The notes below the pieces were generated by a model that had not been told where the DNA came from, did no database searches, and saw only the letters and a list, made by a program, of their open reading frames with translations. From a virus, in IMG/VR virus record IMGVR_UViG_3300044904_000088, positions 1-64,000 of that record: a stretch of 64,000 nucleotides of DNA, one strand, 5' to 3'. The translations under genes were made by a program, and so were the position numbers. Shown here piece by piece: positions 24,386-32,374 of the stretch (positions are counted from its first letter, which is position 1; each line of letters starts with the position of its first letter).

Positions 24386-24649
24386 TCAGACGGCAGGTGG
24401 CGAGGGCGGCGTCGCGGCGGTGGTGATCGCGTTCACCGCCGCGTCGATCGTGGCGACCGTGGCGTCCAGGGTGTCGACCTGAGCCTGCGTGATCACGCCA
24501 GCGACCAGGGCGCCTACCGCCGTGTTGAGCGTGCCCACGTCGGTGCCGAGTTGAGCGAGGTCCGCCTGTAGCTTCGTGAGATCGGCCATGACCTTTTCCC
24601 GTCCTTTCAGGACTTCCTCGAGTGGATGACGATGAAACCAGCGCGGCAT
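24386..24649 (-). CDS. Coiled-coil protein of the lysis region
   Basis: An 87-residue protein (start MPRWFHRHPLEEVLKGREKV; an alternative start MADLTKLQADLAQLG is at 24589, with a better purine-rich leader). It is almost entirely heptad-like (LTKLQADLAQLGTDVGTLN). Small coiled-coil proteins of this kind lie beside holins in many GC-rich phages, sometimes as spanin-like or virion-tip parts. Function unknown. Confidence 0.55.
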   Translation of the reverse strand: MPRWFHRHPLEEVLKGREKVMADLTKLQADLAQLGTDVGTLNTAVGALVAGVITQAQVDTLDATVATIDAAVNAITTAATPPSPPAV

Positions 24650-24651
24650 GG

Positions 24652-24849
24652 CTACGGCTTACGGCCGAGCATCGTGCCTGTGACGGACTGATTGGCGAGC
24701 AGGCCGAGCGTGGCCAGGACCAGCGCGACCACCGTGGCCACGACAGCGGCGGGGATGCTGTTTCCCATCCACGCCGCGCCCGCTACGACAGCGGCGGCGA
24801 TGGCCTGGACGAGGTTCGTCCAGAGTTGAATGCTGCGGCCAAATAGCAC
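24652..24849 (-). CDS. Holin-like small membrane protein
   Basis: A 65-residue protein, GTG start, MLFGRSIQLWTNLVQAIAAA, with two hydrophobic helices (about 10-28 and 32-52) and a short basic tail. Size, topology and proximity to the lytic enzymes suggest a holin or holin partner, which would permeabilise the membrane for the endolysin. Confidence 0.6.
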   Translation of the reverse strand: MLFGRSIQLWTNLVQAIAAAVVAGAAWMGNSIPAAVVATVVALVLATLGLLANQSVTGTMLGRKP

Positions 24850-24864
24850 GGTGAACCTTCCTTC

Positions 24865-25923
24865 CTAGACGAGACGTACCTGGCCCTGATTGACGAGCAG
24901 GCCGTTCGGGTGGGCGACTGTGTGACCGTAGACGCCGTCAGCCACTTCGAGATACGGGCCGCCGCGAGGGAACGGGGCCGAAGTGCCGGGAAACCCGGGC
25001 CAGGTGACATAGACGACTGCATCGGCATGAGCACTCGAGGCGAAAGGCCAGGGCGTCAGCCGACCGAACCGGCCGTCCGGATAGGCCGGGTCGAAGCCGA
25101 CGAGAGTCGTGCCCTTCGAGATGAAGAACTGCCGCGGAGCCGGGAACGGCGTCCTGGCGATGACGGGGACTGGTGCCGGGTTGATCAGGTCGACTGCCTT
25201 CCAGGCTTCCCAGCCGAGGTTGTCCCACCAATCCCCGTGGACCCGGAAGTGATCTGGGTAATCGGGGTCGTGGCCGAACGTGCCCCACGTCTGGTGATGG
25301 ATCGTGTCGAAGCCGCAGCGACATGTTGAGCAGGGGACCCAGCCGCAGCCCTCGAAGGCATGGCCGCCCTTGGTCGGCCCGGGATTCGGCATATAGCCCG
25401 CTGTATTCGTGTTCCACCAGTTGTTCGGCCAAGCGGCCGTGAACTGGCAGGGGCCGAGCTGCAGCAACGTCTGCTGATAGGCGTCCAGGAACACCGCGTT
25501 GCTACCCGGCTTGCCGATCATCAGGTAGCTGGCGTCTTTGCGCGGTGCGCTGCCATCCTTCGTCGGCCAGCCGTGCGCCTTGGTGTACGACCACAGTTGG
25601 ACCGGGTCCAGGCCCGGGTTCGCATCCTGCTTCGGATTTATGAGCGGCCAGGGCAGCCCCTTGACGAGGGCGTAGGCGTGCAGCGGGTCGATCACGTTCG
25701 GCAGGTCGCCGGGCTCCTGGTCGGCCTGGACGTAGGCACCGCTGTAAGCCACGCACGCGCCGAAACCGTCCTGGTCGATGGTGATGTGCTGGCACTTCGG
25801 GGAATGGAAAGAGGCAGGCGCGGGCACTGGCGCCTCTGCCAGGGCGAGCCCGATAGGCCACGCCTGAGCCAGGATCTCGGGCGGAGTCTGGAGAGCGCCG
25901 GTGGAACGTCGAATGTCTGTCAT
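24865..25923 (-). CDS. Papain-like (C1 fold) cysteine peptidase-like protein
   Basis: A 352-residue protein with papain-like landmarks: DQDGFGACVAYSGAYVQ with candidate nucleophile C57, KGGHAFEGCGW with candidate H188, and HQTWGTFG where papain has NSWG, so the usual Asn is replaced by Gln. The C-terminal 110 residues (FFISKGTTLVGFDPAYPDGR) are an unrelated strand-rich domain. No signal peptide. It lies between holin-like genes and could cleave host wall peptides or serve as a virion enzyme; function is inferred from fold only. Confidence 0.6.
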   Translation of the reverse strand: MTDIRRSTGALQTPPEILAQAWPIGLALAEAPVPAPASFHSPKCQHITIDQDGFGACVAYSGAYVQADQEPGDLPNVIDPLHAYALVKGLPWPLINPKQDANPGLDPVQLWSYTKAHGWPTKDGSAPRKDASYLMIGKPGSNAVFLDAYQQTLLQLGPCQFTAAWPNNWWNTNTAGYMPNPGPTKGGHAFEGCGWVPCSTCRCGFDTIHHQTWGTFGHDPDYPDHFRVHGDWWDNLGWEAWKAVDLINPAPVPVIARTPFPAPRQFFISKGTTLVGFDPAYPDGRFGRLTPWPFASSAHADAVVYVTWPGFPGTSAPFPRGGPYLEVADGVYGHTVAHPNGLLVNQGQVRLV

Positions 25924-26141
25924 GGTTGCTCCGCGTCTGCCTCCCGCGCGATGATTTCGGTGCAGTTATCACAGGGGCGGCGATCGCCGAGCAGATCGAC
26001 CCAGCGCCATTCCTCGTCAGGGTTCGCGGCCGGGATGCCGCAGACGGTCGTTGGCGACTGCTGGCGGACGGCGTGCCAGATGTCCTCACTGACCCTGATC
26101 GGTGGCGTCCCCAGGCAGCACCAGTCGTAGGGATCGATCAT
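25920..26141 (-). CDS. Small Cys-containing hypothetical protein
   Basis: A 73-residue protein starting MIDPYDWCCLGTPPIRVSED, coupled by ATGA on both sides. It has CC near the start and a CDNC pair (RRPCDNCTEII) that could bind zinc. No family recognised. Confidence 0.6.
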   Translation of the reverse strand: MIDPYDWCCLGTPPIRVSEDIWHAVRQQSPTTVCGIPAANPDEEWRWVDLLGDRRPCDNCTEIIAREADAEQP

Positions 26142-26371
26142 GGCGGTGGCTCCTTCTCGTCATCCGGCTCGCATGTGTTGGCCTCGAGGTTGGCGCCGAA
26201 ATCGCCCCGGAGGCGGTATTTCTGGTCGCCGAAGCCGCCCTCCGGTGGCGTCAGTGCCTTGGCCATCCGGGCCCGCGCCTTGCGATTGTCGCGTTCGTCC
26301 AGCCAGACGGCGAGGCACCAGAGGCCGAAGACGGCGGCGAAGACCACGAGGACGATCTGCCAGTCGGTCAT
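26138..26371 (-). CDS. Small single-pass membrane protein
   Basis: A 77-residue protein starting MTDWQIVLVVFAAVFGLWCL: one N-terminal membrane helix, then a charged cytoplasmic or periplasmic tail. Start overlaps the upstream gene stop (ATGA). Topology and location in the lysis cassette suggest a holin or spanin-like role; unproven. Confidence 0.6.
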   Translation of the reverse strand: MTDWQIVLVVFAAVFGLWCLAVWLDERDNRKARARMAKALTPPEGGFGDQKYRLRGDFGANLEANTCEPDDEKEPPP

Positions 26372-26760
26372 ATCACGCCCAGCCAGTGCAGCAGGCTCGC
26401 GCTGTTGTTGGCGATGATCAGGAGAACGCTCACCAGCACGAGGATGGCCATCCCCCAGCGGAGAACCCGGAGGGTGGCTGCCATCGAACTCTCGAGCTTG
26501 TCCTGCCTGTTGCAAACCTCGTCGGCGACCTTCTTCGCATCGGTTGCCTGTTGCTTGGCCTCGTCGATCCGTCGCGCCATCTCGCGGCCGGCGTGGGTCG
26601 AGTCGGGATCCTCGTTCGCTCTTTCGAGACGCTGGACGGCCTGACTGATCTCCTCGAGCTTCGGCTTGAAGGTCTCCTCGAGCAGGGTCTCGATCCTCAC
26701 GAGGCGACCTCCTACATCGGTGGGACGGGACAGGGACGGCGACGCGGCGCGGGCTGGCAT
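26368..26760 (-). CDS. Coiled-coil membrane protein (holin-like)
   Basis: A 130-residue protein. An acidic/basic coiled coil (about 20-90, KLEEISQAVQRLERANED then EVCNRQDKLESSM) precedes one C-terminal membrane helix (LRWGMAILVLVSVLLIIANN). This layout is common for phage membrane proteins next to endolysins. It lies four bases downstream of the transglycosylase gene. Confidence 0.65.
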   Translation of the reverse strand: MPARAASPSLSRPTDVGGRLVRIETLLEETFKPKLEEISQAVQRLERANEDPDSTHAGREMARRIDEAKQQATDAKKVADEVCNRQDKLESSMAATLRVLRWGMAILVLVSVLLIIANNSASLLHWLGVI

Positions 26761-26764
26761 CAGA

Positions 26765-27304
26765 TCAGTACCAGCCCTGCTGGAGCCAGGTCGCCCAGGC
26801 GTTGCAGGCCGAGCCGTACCGCTCCTTCACGTACCAAGCCATCCAGTGGACCTGGGTCATCGGATCGGTCAGGTAGTCGTCCCCGAAGGCGGCCATCTTG
26901 CTGGCTGGCTTCGCTTGCGGGATGCCGTAGGCGCCCGAGCCTTTGCGGTTCCACACCAGCGGATCCCAACGGCTCTCGGCCTGGGCGATCGCGTCGAGAC
27001 AGGCATATTGCCTCGCTCCGAGTGTCGCGCGGGCCCAGGCCTTCGCGTCGGCGACCGTCGGTTGCTCGAACGACCCGCCATAGGTCTGGACCACGGCGAT
27101 AGGCGTCGGGGCTGGCGTGGATGTTGGAGCCAGGATCAGGAGATCCGGGAGCAGGGCGAGAGGTGCCACCGGGAGCAGGGAGGGCGCAGATGATACGGCC
27201 ACCGGAGATGCAGAGGGCCGCGATGCCGGGGTAATCACCGGCGCGGCGGCCGCCATCCCAAACAACGCCGTCAATGCTGCCCCCGCCAGCCAGCGCCTCA
27301 ACAT
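26765..27304 (-). CDS. Secreted lysozyme-like transglycosylase (endolysin candidate)
   Basis: A 179-residue protein starting MLRRWLAGAALTALFGMAAA at 27304, which gives a classic signal peptide; the frame is open further upstream but this start is the only one preceding a signal. After a Pro/Ala/Ser linker, the C-terminal 90 residues have the SLT/lysozyme-like pattern: LDAIAQAESRWDPLVWN with catalytic Glu, GSGAYGIPQAKP, and DPMTQVHWMAWYVKERYG. It should cut peptidoglycan after export, so a signal-arrest or Sec-dependent lysis is possible. Confidence 0.82.
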   Translation of the reverse strand: MLRRWLAGAALTALFGMAAAAPVITPASRPSASPVAVSSAPSLLPVAPLALLPDLLILAPTSTPAPTPIAVVQTYGGSFEQPTVADAKAWARATLGARQYACLDAIAQAESRWDPLVWNRKGSGAYGIPQAKPASKMAAFGDDYLTDPMTQVHWMAWYVKERYGSACNAWATWLQQGWY

Positions 27305-27580
27305 GATCCGAGCCGGCTCGTGCGGCCAAAGAAGAAGCAGGCGAGTCGGTGCATGGGGCACCTCCGAGTTGGGGAAGCGCACCAGGCACGCCGTCACATG
27401 CGCCCGGGCGCCGCTCGACCGGGGGAAGGCAAAGGGAACGGGGCGCCGGTGCTGTGAGGCCATCAGGCGCCCCGACGAAAAGTGAAAGGCCGTTCGCACC
27501 CGCGACCACACGGGCGAAACCGCATGGGCTGTCAGACATCGCGGACGAATCGGCCTTCACAGCTTTTGAGCGTAGCCGCG
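27305..27580 (-). promoter_or_regulatory. 276-bp intergenic region with inverted repeat
   Basis: No convincing gene is seen between the HTH gene and the transglycosylase. An 8-bp inverted repeat, GGGGCGCC (27,440-27,447) and GGCGCCCC (27,466-27,473), encloses an 18-base loop and is followed on the minus strand by GTTCCCTTTG. It may be a terminator between early and lysis genes or an operator. A promoter for the lysis/late genes is expected here but I cannot identify one confidently. Confidence 0.4.
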
Positions 27581-27817
27581 CTAGCTGCCAGTGGCTACCC
27601 GCTCAATCAGGCCATCCTCATCCGGCAGGGTCGTCCACCGAAGAGCGATCGTCGCGGCGAGACGGGAAGCGACGCCCTCCTTGCGATAGACGGCTTGGAC
27701 GTGGTGGTGGACGGTCGAGTACGAGAGCCCGAGTTCGGTCGCGGCGCACTTCTCGCTGTCAAGTCGGCAGACGGCGAGGAAGACTTCGAGCTCGCGATCA
27801 CTGGGCTCGGCGCTCAT
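27581..27817 (-). CDS. LuxR/GerE-type HTH regulator, small
   Basis: A 78-residue stand-alone HTH of LuxR type: SDRELEVFLAVCRLDSEKCA, then ATELGLSYSTVHHHVQAVYR, matching the recognition helix pattern. No receiver or ligand domain. Being the last gene before the lysis and late region, it is a good candidate for a late-gene activator. It overlaps the methyltransferase stop. A second, similar HTH is at 31,549-31,854. Confidence 0.75.
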   Translation of the reverse strand: MSAEPSDRELEVFLAVCRLDSEKCAATELGLSYSTVHHHVQAVYRKEGVASRLAATIALRWTTLPDEDGLIERVATGS

Positions 27818-29343
27818 GCCATCCGCCAGAGGGAATCGTCTGGTGCCAGTTTGTCGACCACTGGCTCAGGTTCGTGGTTGTCCCATTCGACCGTCGCGCG
27901 CTTAAGCATCTGCGCCAAGTAGCCGGAGTTCAGGTCGATCAGGATCGAGCGGCGGCCTAGGGCGCGGCTCACCATACCTACGGTGCCCGAGCCGCCAAAG
28001 GGGTCGAGGACGACGCAGGGCACGAGCTGACGCGGCGTGAGAGTCAATGTCGCATCTCCAATGCCAAGAGCTGCAGTTTCCGGCGAGGGCGTCAGTGGGA
28101 TTCGTGGGCGGTGCTTGCAGGTGGGATGCCAGCCGGTCGTCTCGGTTGAGCCAAGTCGGTTCCACTCCTGCCCACTTAGACGCCCCGCGGCATAGTTAGC
28201 GTCTGACTCATCATTCCAAGGTTGGTCTTGCTCGTGTGGCGCGAACTGCGAGAGGTCGGGCCGCACCTTCGTCGTCTCTCGATCCCACGGAACGCCGCAC
28301 TCCGGGCAGCAGCCGCGCTCTGACGTGCCGGCCAGGATCATCGGCTCCACGAGCTTCGGAGGGAACGTGGCGAAATGGGCTTCGGGGTAGGGGGCTGTGG
28401 GGATTGTCCAGACGCTTCGCTTGTTGCGACCCGAAACGAGGATGTCCCGAGGTCCAGATGAGCCGGGGTAGGTGTTGTTCTCGTGCCCGGTGTTCTTCTG
28501 TGAGCCGTCGTAGGAGACGACGCGCCCTTCGTTGATGGCGGCCTCCTTAATAGCCTCCGCGTCATAGAAGTACCGCGCGCTCCGCGTCAGCAGGTACACC
28601 ATCTCATGAGCGGGCGTCGTGCGATCCGTGACAGAGGATGGCATCGGGTTCGGCTTGGCCCATACGATCTCGTCGCGGAGCCACCAGCCGTCAGCCTGCA
28701 ACTCCAAGGCGACGCGGGCCGGGACCATCATGCGGTCCTTGGGTTTCAGACTCCCGAGGTCCATCCGCCGGGGCTCATATCTAGACGCGCCGTTGGCATG
28801 ACCCTCGGGGTGAAAGCCGCCGCCGGCATCCCGCTTGCAGTTCAGACCGCTGGACGTGCCATCGCCGCCCGACCCTTTCGTCCCGCTGGCGTAGCTATCC
28901 CCCATGTTCAGCCAGACCGTGCCGTCCTTTCGCAGCACGCGCCGCACGCCTCGGAAGATCTCTACTAGGTGGGCGACGTACAACTCGATTGTGGGCTCCA
29001 AACCCAGGACGCCGAGCCATGCGCCACAGGGACAGAAGTTGCCCATTGACGAAACAAAGGCGGTGCGTTGAGCGCTTGGATGCATGTCTCGCGGACCCAC
29101 CACACCCTGCTGCCCGTTGCGGGATTGCTGTGGCGAGGATGACCGAACTCCGGCGCTACCGCCCCACTCGTGCTCGTGCGCCTCTCCGCCCCAAACGGTC
29201 GGCTCGATGCCGTAGTCCCGCAGTCCGAGATAGGGCGGGCTCGTCACGACGCACTGGACGGACTCGGGCTCCATCGCCGCCATGACTTCGCGACAGTCGC
29301 CAGAGTAGACGGTCAGCATCCGGTCGGCGTAGTACGGCGTCAT
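27814..29343 (-). CDS. DNA methyltransferase (N4-cytosine/N6-adenine type)
   Basis: A 509-residue protein starting MTPYYADRMLTVYSGDCREV at 29343. Catalytic motif TSPPYLGLRDYG at 35-38, target-recognition region with CPEC/CGVPWD knuckles in the middle, and the SAM motif VVLDPFGGSGTVGMVSRALG followed by ILIDLN near the C-terminus. Order of motifs marks the beta class. It differs in sequence from the beta-class enzyme at 22,791, so the phage carries two such enzymes plus a C5 enzyme. The region upstream holds four copies of an 11-bp repeat. Confidence 0.88.
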   Translation of the reverse strand: MTPYYADRMLTVYSGDCREVMAAMEPESVQCVVTSPPYLGLRDYGIEPTVWGGEAHEHEWGGSAGVRSSSPQQSRNGQQGVVGPRDMHPSAQRTAFVSSMGNFCPCGAWLGVLGLEPTIELYVAHLVEIFRGVRRVLRKDGTVWLNMGDSYASGTKGSGGDGTSSGLNCKRDAGGGFHPEGHANGASRYEPRRMDLGSLKPKDRMMVPARVALELQADGWWLRDEIVWAKPNPMPSSVTDRTTPAHEMVYLLTRSARYFYDAEAIKEAAINEGRVVSYDGSQKNTGHENNTYPGSSGPRDILVSGRNKRSVWTIPTAPYPEAHFATFPPKLVEPMILAGTSERGCCPECGVPWDRETTKVRPDLSQFAPHEQDQPWNDESDANYAAGRLSGQEWNRLGSTETTGWHPTCKHRPRIPLTPSPETAALGIGDATLTLTPRQLVPCVVLDPFGGSGTVGMVSRALGRRSILIDLNSGYLAQMLKRATVEWDNHEPEPVVDKLAPDDSLWRMA

Positions 29344-29348
29344 GCCAC

Positions 29349-29528
29349 TGGACCGATTGACTGGACCGATTGCCAGGCATCTGGTGGCCGCTGGTGGCTG
29401 CCCCTGGCCAGTCGGGCACGAGGGAAAGGTGCGCGTCCTGAGTGAACAGAGGCCCCCACCATCTGAGGTGGAAACAGATGGTATTGAGCGTGAAACGGGC
29501 GATTCTGGACCGATTGCTGGACCGATTG
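29349..29528. repeat. Four-copy 11-bp iteron (TGGACCGATTG)
   Basis: TGGACCGATT(G/A) occurs at 29,349-29,359 (last base a G), 29,362-29,372, 29,506-29,516 and 29,518-29,528, in two close pairs (period 12-13 bp) about 145 bp apart, all in the same orientation. They lie in the gap between two minus-strand genes, just upstream of the methyltransferase start. They could be operators, or iterons of a replication origin. Confidence 0.6.
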
Positions 29529-29563
29529 AGGGCGGCGGAGGGGCATCGACCGGTCCATCGGGG

Positions 29564-29983
29564 CTACTCGCCCCCGCGTCGATACTGGTTTGCAAAGGCG
29601 CGGTGGCCTGCAGTGTCGCCGAGCCGTGACGGCGCCATCAATTCATAGGACTCGATGACGGCGACGGCGCGTCCTGGACTAGCTGACTCGTGGTCATCTT
29701 CCAGCGACGAGCCCGGTGCCATTACCCAGACGCGCCGGGTGGCCTGCGGGGGGCCACTGCGATAACGCTCTCGCAGCAAACGACCAATCTTGTCGGCTCC
29801 GTCGATCCAGAACAATTCCCGCACCGCGTCGCCGAGGCTCTGGTATACATACTCGGGGATGAAATCGAGATGGCGGTGGTCTCCGCCCTCGTTCTCTTGC
29901 CAGGTCCAACCGTGAGAACAGAGGCTGTCGCGCCAGCATTGACAGTCCTCGCCCGGATCGTAAATGACCCATACCCGGTTCAC
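29564..29983 (-). CDS. Hypothetical protein with CxC...H cluster
   Basis: A 139-residue protein whose GTG start at 29983 overlaps the previous stop (GTGA). The N-terminus reads NRVWVIYDPGEDCQCWRDSL with Cys and His residues spread through the first 50 positions. The C-terminal part (VAVIESYELMAPSRLGD) is not recognised. High coding quality but no family assignment. Confidence 0.55.
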   Translation of the reverse strand: MNRVWVIYDPGEDCQCWRDSLCSHGWTWQENEGGDHRHLDFIPEYVYQSLGDAVRELFWIDGADKIGRLLRERYRSGPPQATRRVWVMAPGSSLEDDHESASPGRAVAVIESYELMAPSRLGDTAGHRAFANQYRRGGE

Positions 29984-30168
29984 CCTTCGCCTCGCAGTTT
30001 CGCCGCCCACCATTTGCCCATATCGGCCACGGCCAAGTCCGGATGGTCGCAGACGGGACATCGCAGCGCAGGCCGTCTACCGCTAGGCCAGGGAGGATTG
30101 GGCAGCGCGTGGCAGGGGCAATACCAGCCGGTCACACGGCAGAATCTCTGCTCGGCCGTCTCGCTCAC
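29980..30168 (-). CDS. Small double-CxxC zinc protein
   Basis: A 62-residue protein with GTG start (30168) overlapping the neighbour as GTGA. It contains FCRVTGWYCPCHALP and ALRCPVCDHPD, enough ligands for one zinc. No family recognised; such small zinc proteins are common in this early region. Confidence 0.6.
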   Translation of the reverse strand: MSETAEQRFCRVTGWYCPCHALPNPPWPSGRRPALRCPVCDHPDLAVADMGKWWAAKLRGEG

Positions 30169-30482
30169 CGTTCGCCCCGCTTGGCCGCGGCGAACCAGCG
30201 GTCGACCTCGCGGCCGATCCGGATGGCCAGCGTGACCTTGGGGTCGCAGTCCGAGTACGACAGGCCGAACAACCATGCCGCCTCTGCGGCCTCCTGGACC
30301 GAGACGGTCCAGCGTTCTAGCACGAGCGAAACGAGGGGCCAAGCCGCCCCCGCCGCGAGATCACTGAAAGCGTCGTTCAGCGCCTCCATGTGTGCGGACA
30401 TCGTGCCGGGCCAGCCACAGCCAGCCTCCGCCCAATCGCGGAGCCGTTGCGCTCGTGCCTCGCGCCGCTCTCGGGTGGTCAT
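30165..30482 (-). CDS. Hypothetical 105-residue helical protein
   Basis: Starts MTTRERREARAQRLRDWAEA with ATGA coupling. Mostly helical with a basic N-terminus and LERWTVSVQEAAEAAWLFGL in the centre. No family recognised. Confidence 0.6.
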   Translation of the reverse strand: MTTRERREARAQRLRDWAEAGCGWPGTMSAHMEALNDAFSDLAAGAAWPLVSLVLERWTVSVQEAAEAAWLFGLSYSDCDPKVTLAIRIGREVDRWFAAAKRGER

Positions 30483-30673
30483 GGCCTCTCCCGGCGGTTG
30501 TACGTCACGACGATCGTCTGCTCGCAGCCCACCGCGTGGCCGGTCCGGCGTGCGTGAAGACTGGCCAGAGCCATCCCGTTTCGCCGGTAGGAACCCGACC
30601 AGCCGCAGTCATGGCACTCGACGGAGCTGAAGACCACGCCGGACCAGCGGTTGCGGAGCGGCGGCAGCCTCAT
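30479..30673 (-). CDS. Small C2H2-like zinc protein
   Basis: A 64-residue protein starting MRLPPLRNRWSGVVFSSVEC, ATGA-coupled to the small membrane protein. It has CHDCGWSGSYRR then LASLHARRTGH, spacing like a single zinc finger. An upstream in-frame start at 30718 would overlap the neighbouring gene and is less likely. Confidence 0.6.
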   Translation of the reverse strand: MRLPPLRNRWSGVVFSSVECHDCGWSGSYRRNGMALASLHARRTGHAVGCEQTIVVTYNRRERP

Positions 30674-30822
30674 CGCCGGTACTTCCGACGCTTCGGTCTT
30701 GGTGCCGCCCAAGCCCATAGATAGCGCTCATACCGGTACTGCGCCCGGGCTGCAAAGACGATGAGGGTCGTCCCTGCCGCTATCACCAGAGCAACAGCAG
30801 CGCCGACCAAGGCGTCGCTCAT
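30670..30822 (-). CDS. 50-residue single-pass membrane protein
   Basis: Reads MSDALVGAAVALVIAAGTTL then IVFAARAQYRYERYLWAW and a very basic tail (RPKRRKYRR). One membrane helix followed by positive charges predicts an outside-in topology with the tail in the cytoplasm. ATGA overlaps at both ends support it despite its size. Confidence 0.65.
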   Translation of the reverse strand: MSDALVGAAVALVIAAGTTLIVFAARAQYRYERYLWAWAAPRPKRRKYRR

Positions 30823-30998
30823 CCCAGGACCTTGCGCCGCGACCAAAGCCAGCGCCAGAAGACCCCGGGGGCGATTCGGACCATGAGCAGCCAGAAGCCC
30901 GGGTGGCGACGGTTGACCTCAAAGGTGAAGATGACCGAGCGGCCATCGGGCGCGAGTTCGGGCTTTCCCACCTGCCGCAGATAGCCGGGGAGATTCAT
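30819..30998 (-). CDS. Hypothetical 59-residue protein
   Basis: Starts MNLPGYLRQVGKPELAPDGR, ATGA-coupled to the VRR-NUC gene. Strand-like centre (SVIFTFEVNRRHPGFWLLMV) and Trp-rich basic end. No family recognised. Confidence 0.55.
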   Translation of the reverse strand: MNLPGYLRQVGKPELAPDGRSVIFTFEVNRRHPGFWLLMVRIAPGVFWRWLWSRRKVLG

Positions 30999-31552
30999 CG
31001 CAGCACCTCCGCGATGTCCGCCAGTTGACTGGGCCGCCAGACGAAGACTTCGATTCGTGGAGCCCGGGCGGCGGATTTGTCCATGCCATCGCACACGCCG
31101 TCCATGTAGGAGCGGAGCTTCATCGGCGGCAGATCGTCGGGCAATTCGGTCACGTCGACCACCAGGCACCGCAGCAAGTCCAGGACAGCCGCCTGGCGCG
31201 CGGACAGTTCGCGGGCTTCGCCTTTGAGTTCGGCGAAGATCAGCCGGCGATCGCGACGGCGGACCAGAGTCAGGTCGGGCCAACCCTTCTCGGCCTGATG
31301 CATGGCGCTCGCCGCGTGGTAGACGAGTCCGGGCAGTACGTCCTCGTCTTTGTAGCCGCAGGACCAACCGCCGCGATGCACGAGTTCCATGACCTTGGCC
31401 CGGAACTGGTCCTTGCCCTCCTCGTTCATCCACAGCCAGGCTGGATCGATCTCGTGGCCATCGGCGGTGTGCGTCTTCCGGCCGCGGCGGATTGGCGGGA
31501 CCGGGAGCAGGCCGAGGTCCTGCGCCTGGGCGACGGTGTAGCGGAGGGTCAT
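30995..31552 (-). CDS. VRR-NUC nuclease
   Basis: A 185-residue protein with the VRR-NUC pattern: KGWPDLTLVRRRDRRLIFAELKGE (catalytic D93, E108, K110), then ELSARQAAVLDLL and a terminal VFVWRPSQ. These stand-alone nucleases resolve Holliday junctions or flaps and are common in phage recombination modules. Coupled on both sides. With SbcC/SbcD and the possible annealing protein it suggests recombination-dependent DNA metabolism. Confidence 0.85.
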   Translation of the reverse strand: MTLRYTVAQAQDLGLLPVPPIRRGRKTHTADGHEIDPAWLWMNEEGKDQFRAKVMELVHRGGWSCGYKDEDVLPGLVYHAASAMHQAEKGWPDLTLVRRRDRRLIFAELKGEARELSARQAAVLDLLRCLVVDVTELPDDLPPMKLRSYMDGVCDGMDKSAARAPRIEVFVWRPSQLADIAEVLR

Positions 31553-31854
31553 GGCAGCCAGTCCTGTTTCGGTCCCACCAATCGGTCGAACTCGGGATAG
31601 GCCATTAGCCGGGCGGCGAGACTAGCGGTGGAGTGGGCGCCCCGGCGCTCCATGAGCCTGCCTAGCGTCTTGGCAAGCGTGCCATATGCGATGCCAAGGG
31701 CGCTGGCAGCTTCCTTGTAGCCACCGCACCGCACGACGGCGGCGGCGACTTCCAACTGACGGGGCGTAGGTGTGGACCCGTGCATTGCAGTCAGCGACTT
31801 GACCGCGACCGGTTGGTCTCGGAAAAGATGAACAGGTCCACACTTGCGCCTCAT
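31549..31854 (-). CDS. LuxR-type HTH protein
   Basis: A 101-residue protein starting MRRKCGPVHLFRDQPVAVKS at 31854 (ATGA with the 27-residue gene). The C-terminal half is a LuxR-like HTH: TPRQLEVAAAVVRCGGYKEA then ALGIAYGTLAKTLGRLMERR. Probably a phage transcription regulator, related in design to that at 27,581-27,817. A later ATG (31785) would give the HTH alone. Confidence 0.65.
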   Translation of the reverse strand: MRRKCGPVHLFRDQPVAVKSLTAMHGSTPTPRQLEVAAAVVRCGGYKEAASALGIAYGTLAKTLGRLMERRGAHSTASLAARLMAYPEFDRLVGPKQDWLP

Positions 31855-31934
31855 CGCAGCACCGCCCCGAGTACCACGCCGACGAACAGGCCCACGAAGA
31901 AGCCGAACGCCGCGAAGTCGAGGCGCCAGCTCAT
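31851..31934 (-). CDS. 27-residue hydrophobic peptide
   Basis: Reads MSWRLDFAAFGFFVGLFVGV then VLGAVLR: one short membrane helix with Gly zipper spacing. Start and stop both form ATGA overlaps with neighbours, which is why I consider it real despite its length. Confidence 0.55.
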   Translation of the reverse strand: MSWRLDFAAFGFFVGLFVGVVLGAVLR

Positions 31935-32374
31935 GGCAGTGTCCGCTCTGAGCCATCAAGGTTCAGCCAGGGGTGCCTTGGCGTCGGCGGACGGTCCCAG
32001 TGGCTCAGCCCGTCACCGCGCATGTCGCCGAACCAGACAAGCTCCCAGTGCAGGTCGGTCGGCTCGCCGTCCCGAATAGACCACTCACGGCGGAGGCACC
32101 TGAGGCGGCCCAGGCCCCGGTCTGCGCCGTAGGCAAGCACTGCCGCGAGCGCCCGCCAGCCCTCGCAACGAGAACCCGCAAACGCCACGGTCGGCTCAGG
32201 GTAGGCGTGGTTCTGCCCACCCTGGCAAGACTCGAAAGTCTCAATACCGGCTTGATCAAGCAACTCGACAGCGGCTCGGATGCCGGGGTCCAGCTCGTCC
32301 AGTGTTTCAGACGACAGACGGCCCTTTCCCAGACGCGGAGCACCAATGCTCGGGAGCATTTCGGAGACGGTCAT
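31931..32374 (-). CDS. Conserved phage hypothetical protein (ESCQGG type)
   Basis: A 147-residue protein starting MTVSEMLPSIGAPRLGKGRL at 32374. It carries LDPGIRAAVELLDQAGIETF then ESCQGGQNHAYPEPTV, a pattern I have seen in many actinophage hypothetical proteins; no function is known. ATGA-coupled. Confidence 0.65.
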   Translation of the reverse strand: MTVSEMLPSIGAPRLGKGRLSSETLDELDPGIRAAVELLDQAGIETFESCQGGQNHAYPEPTVAFAGSRCEGWRALAAVLAYGADRGLGRLRCLRREWSIRDGEPTDLHWELVWFGDMRGDGLSHWDRPPTPRHPWLNLDGSERTLP

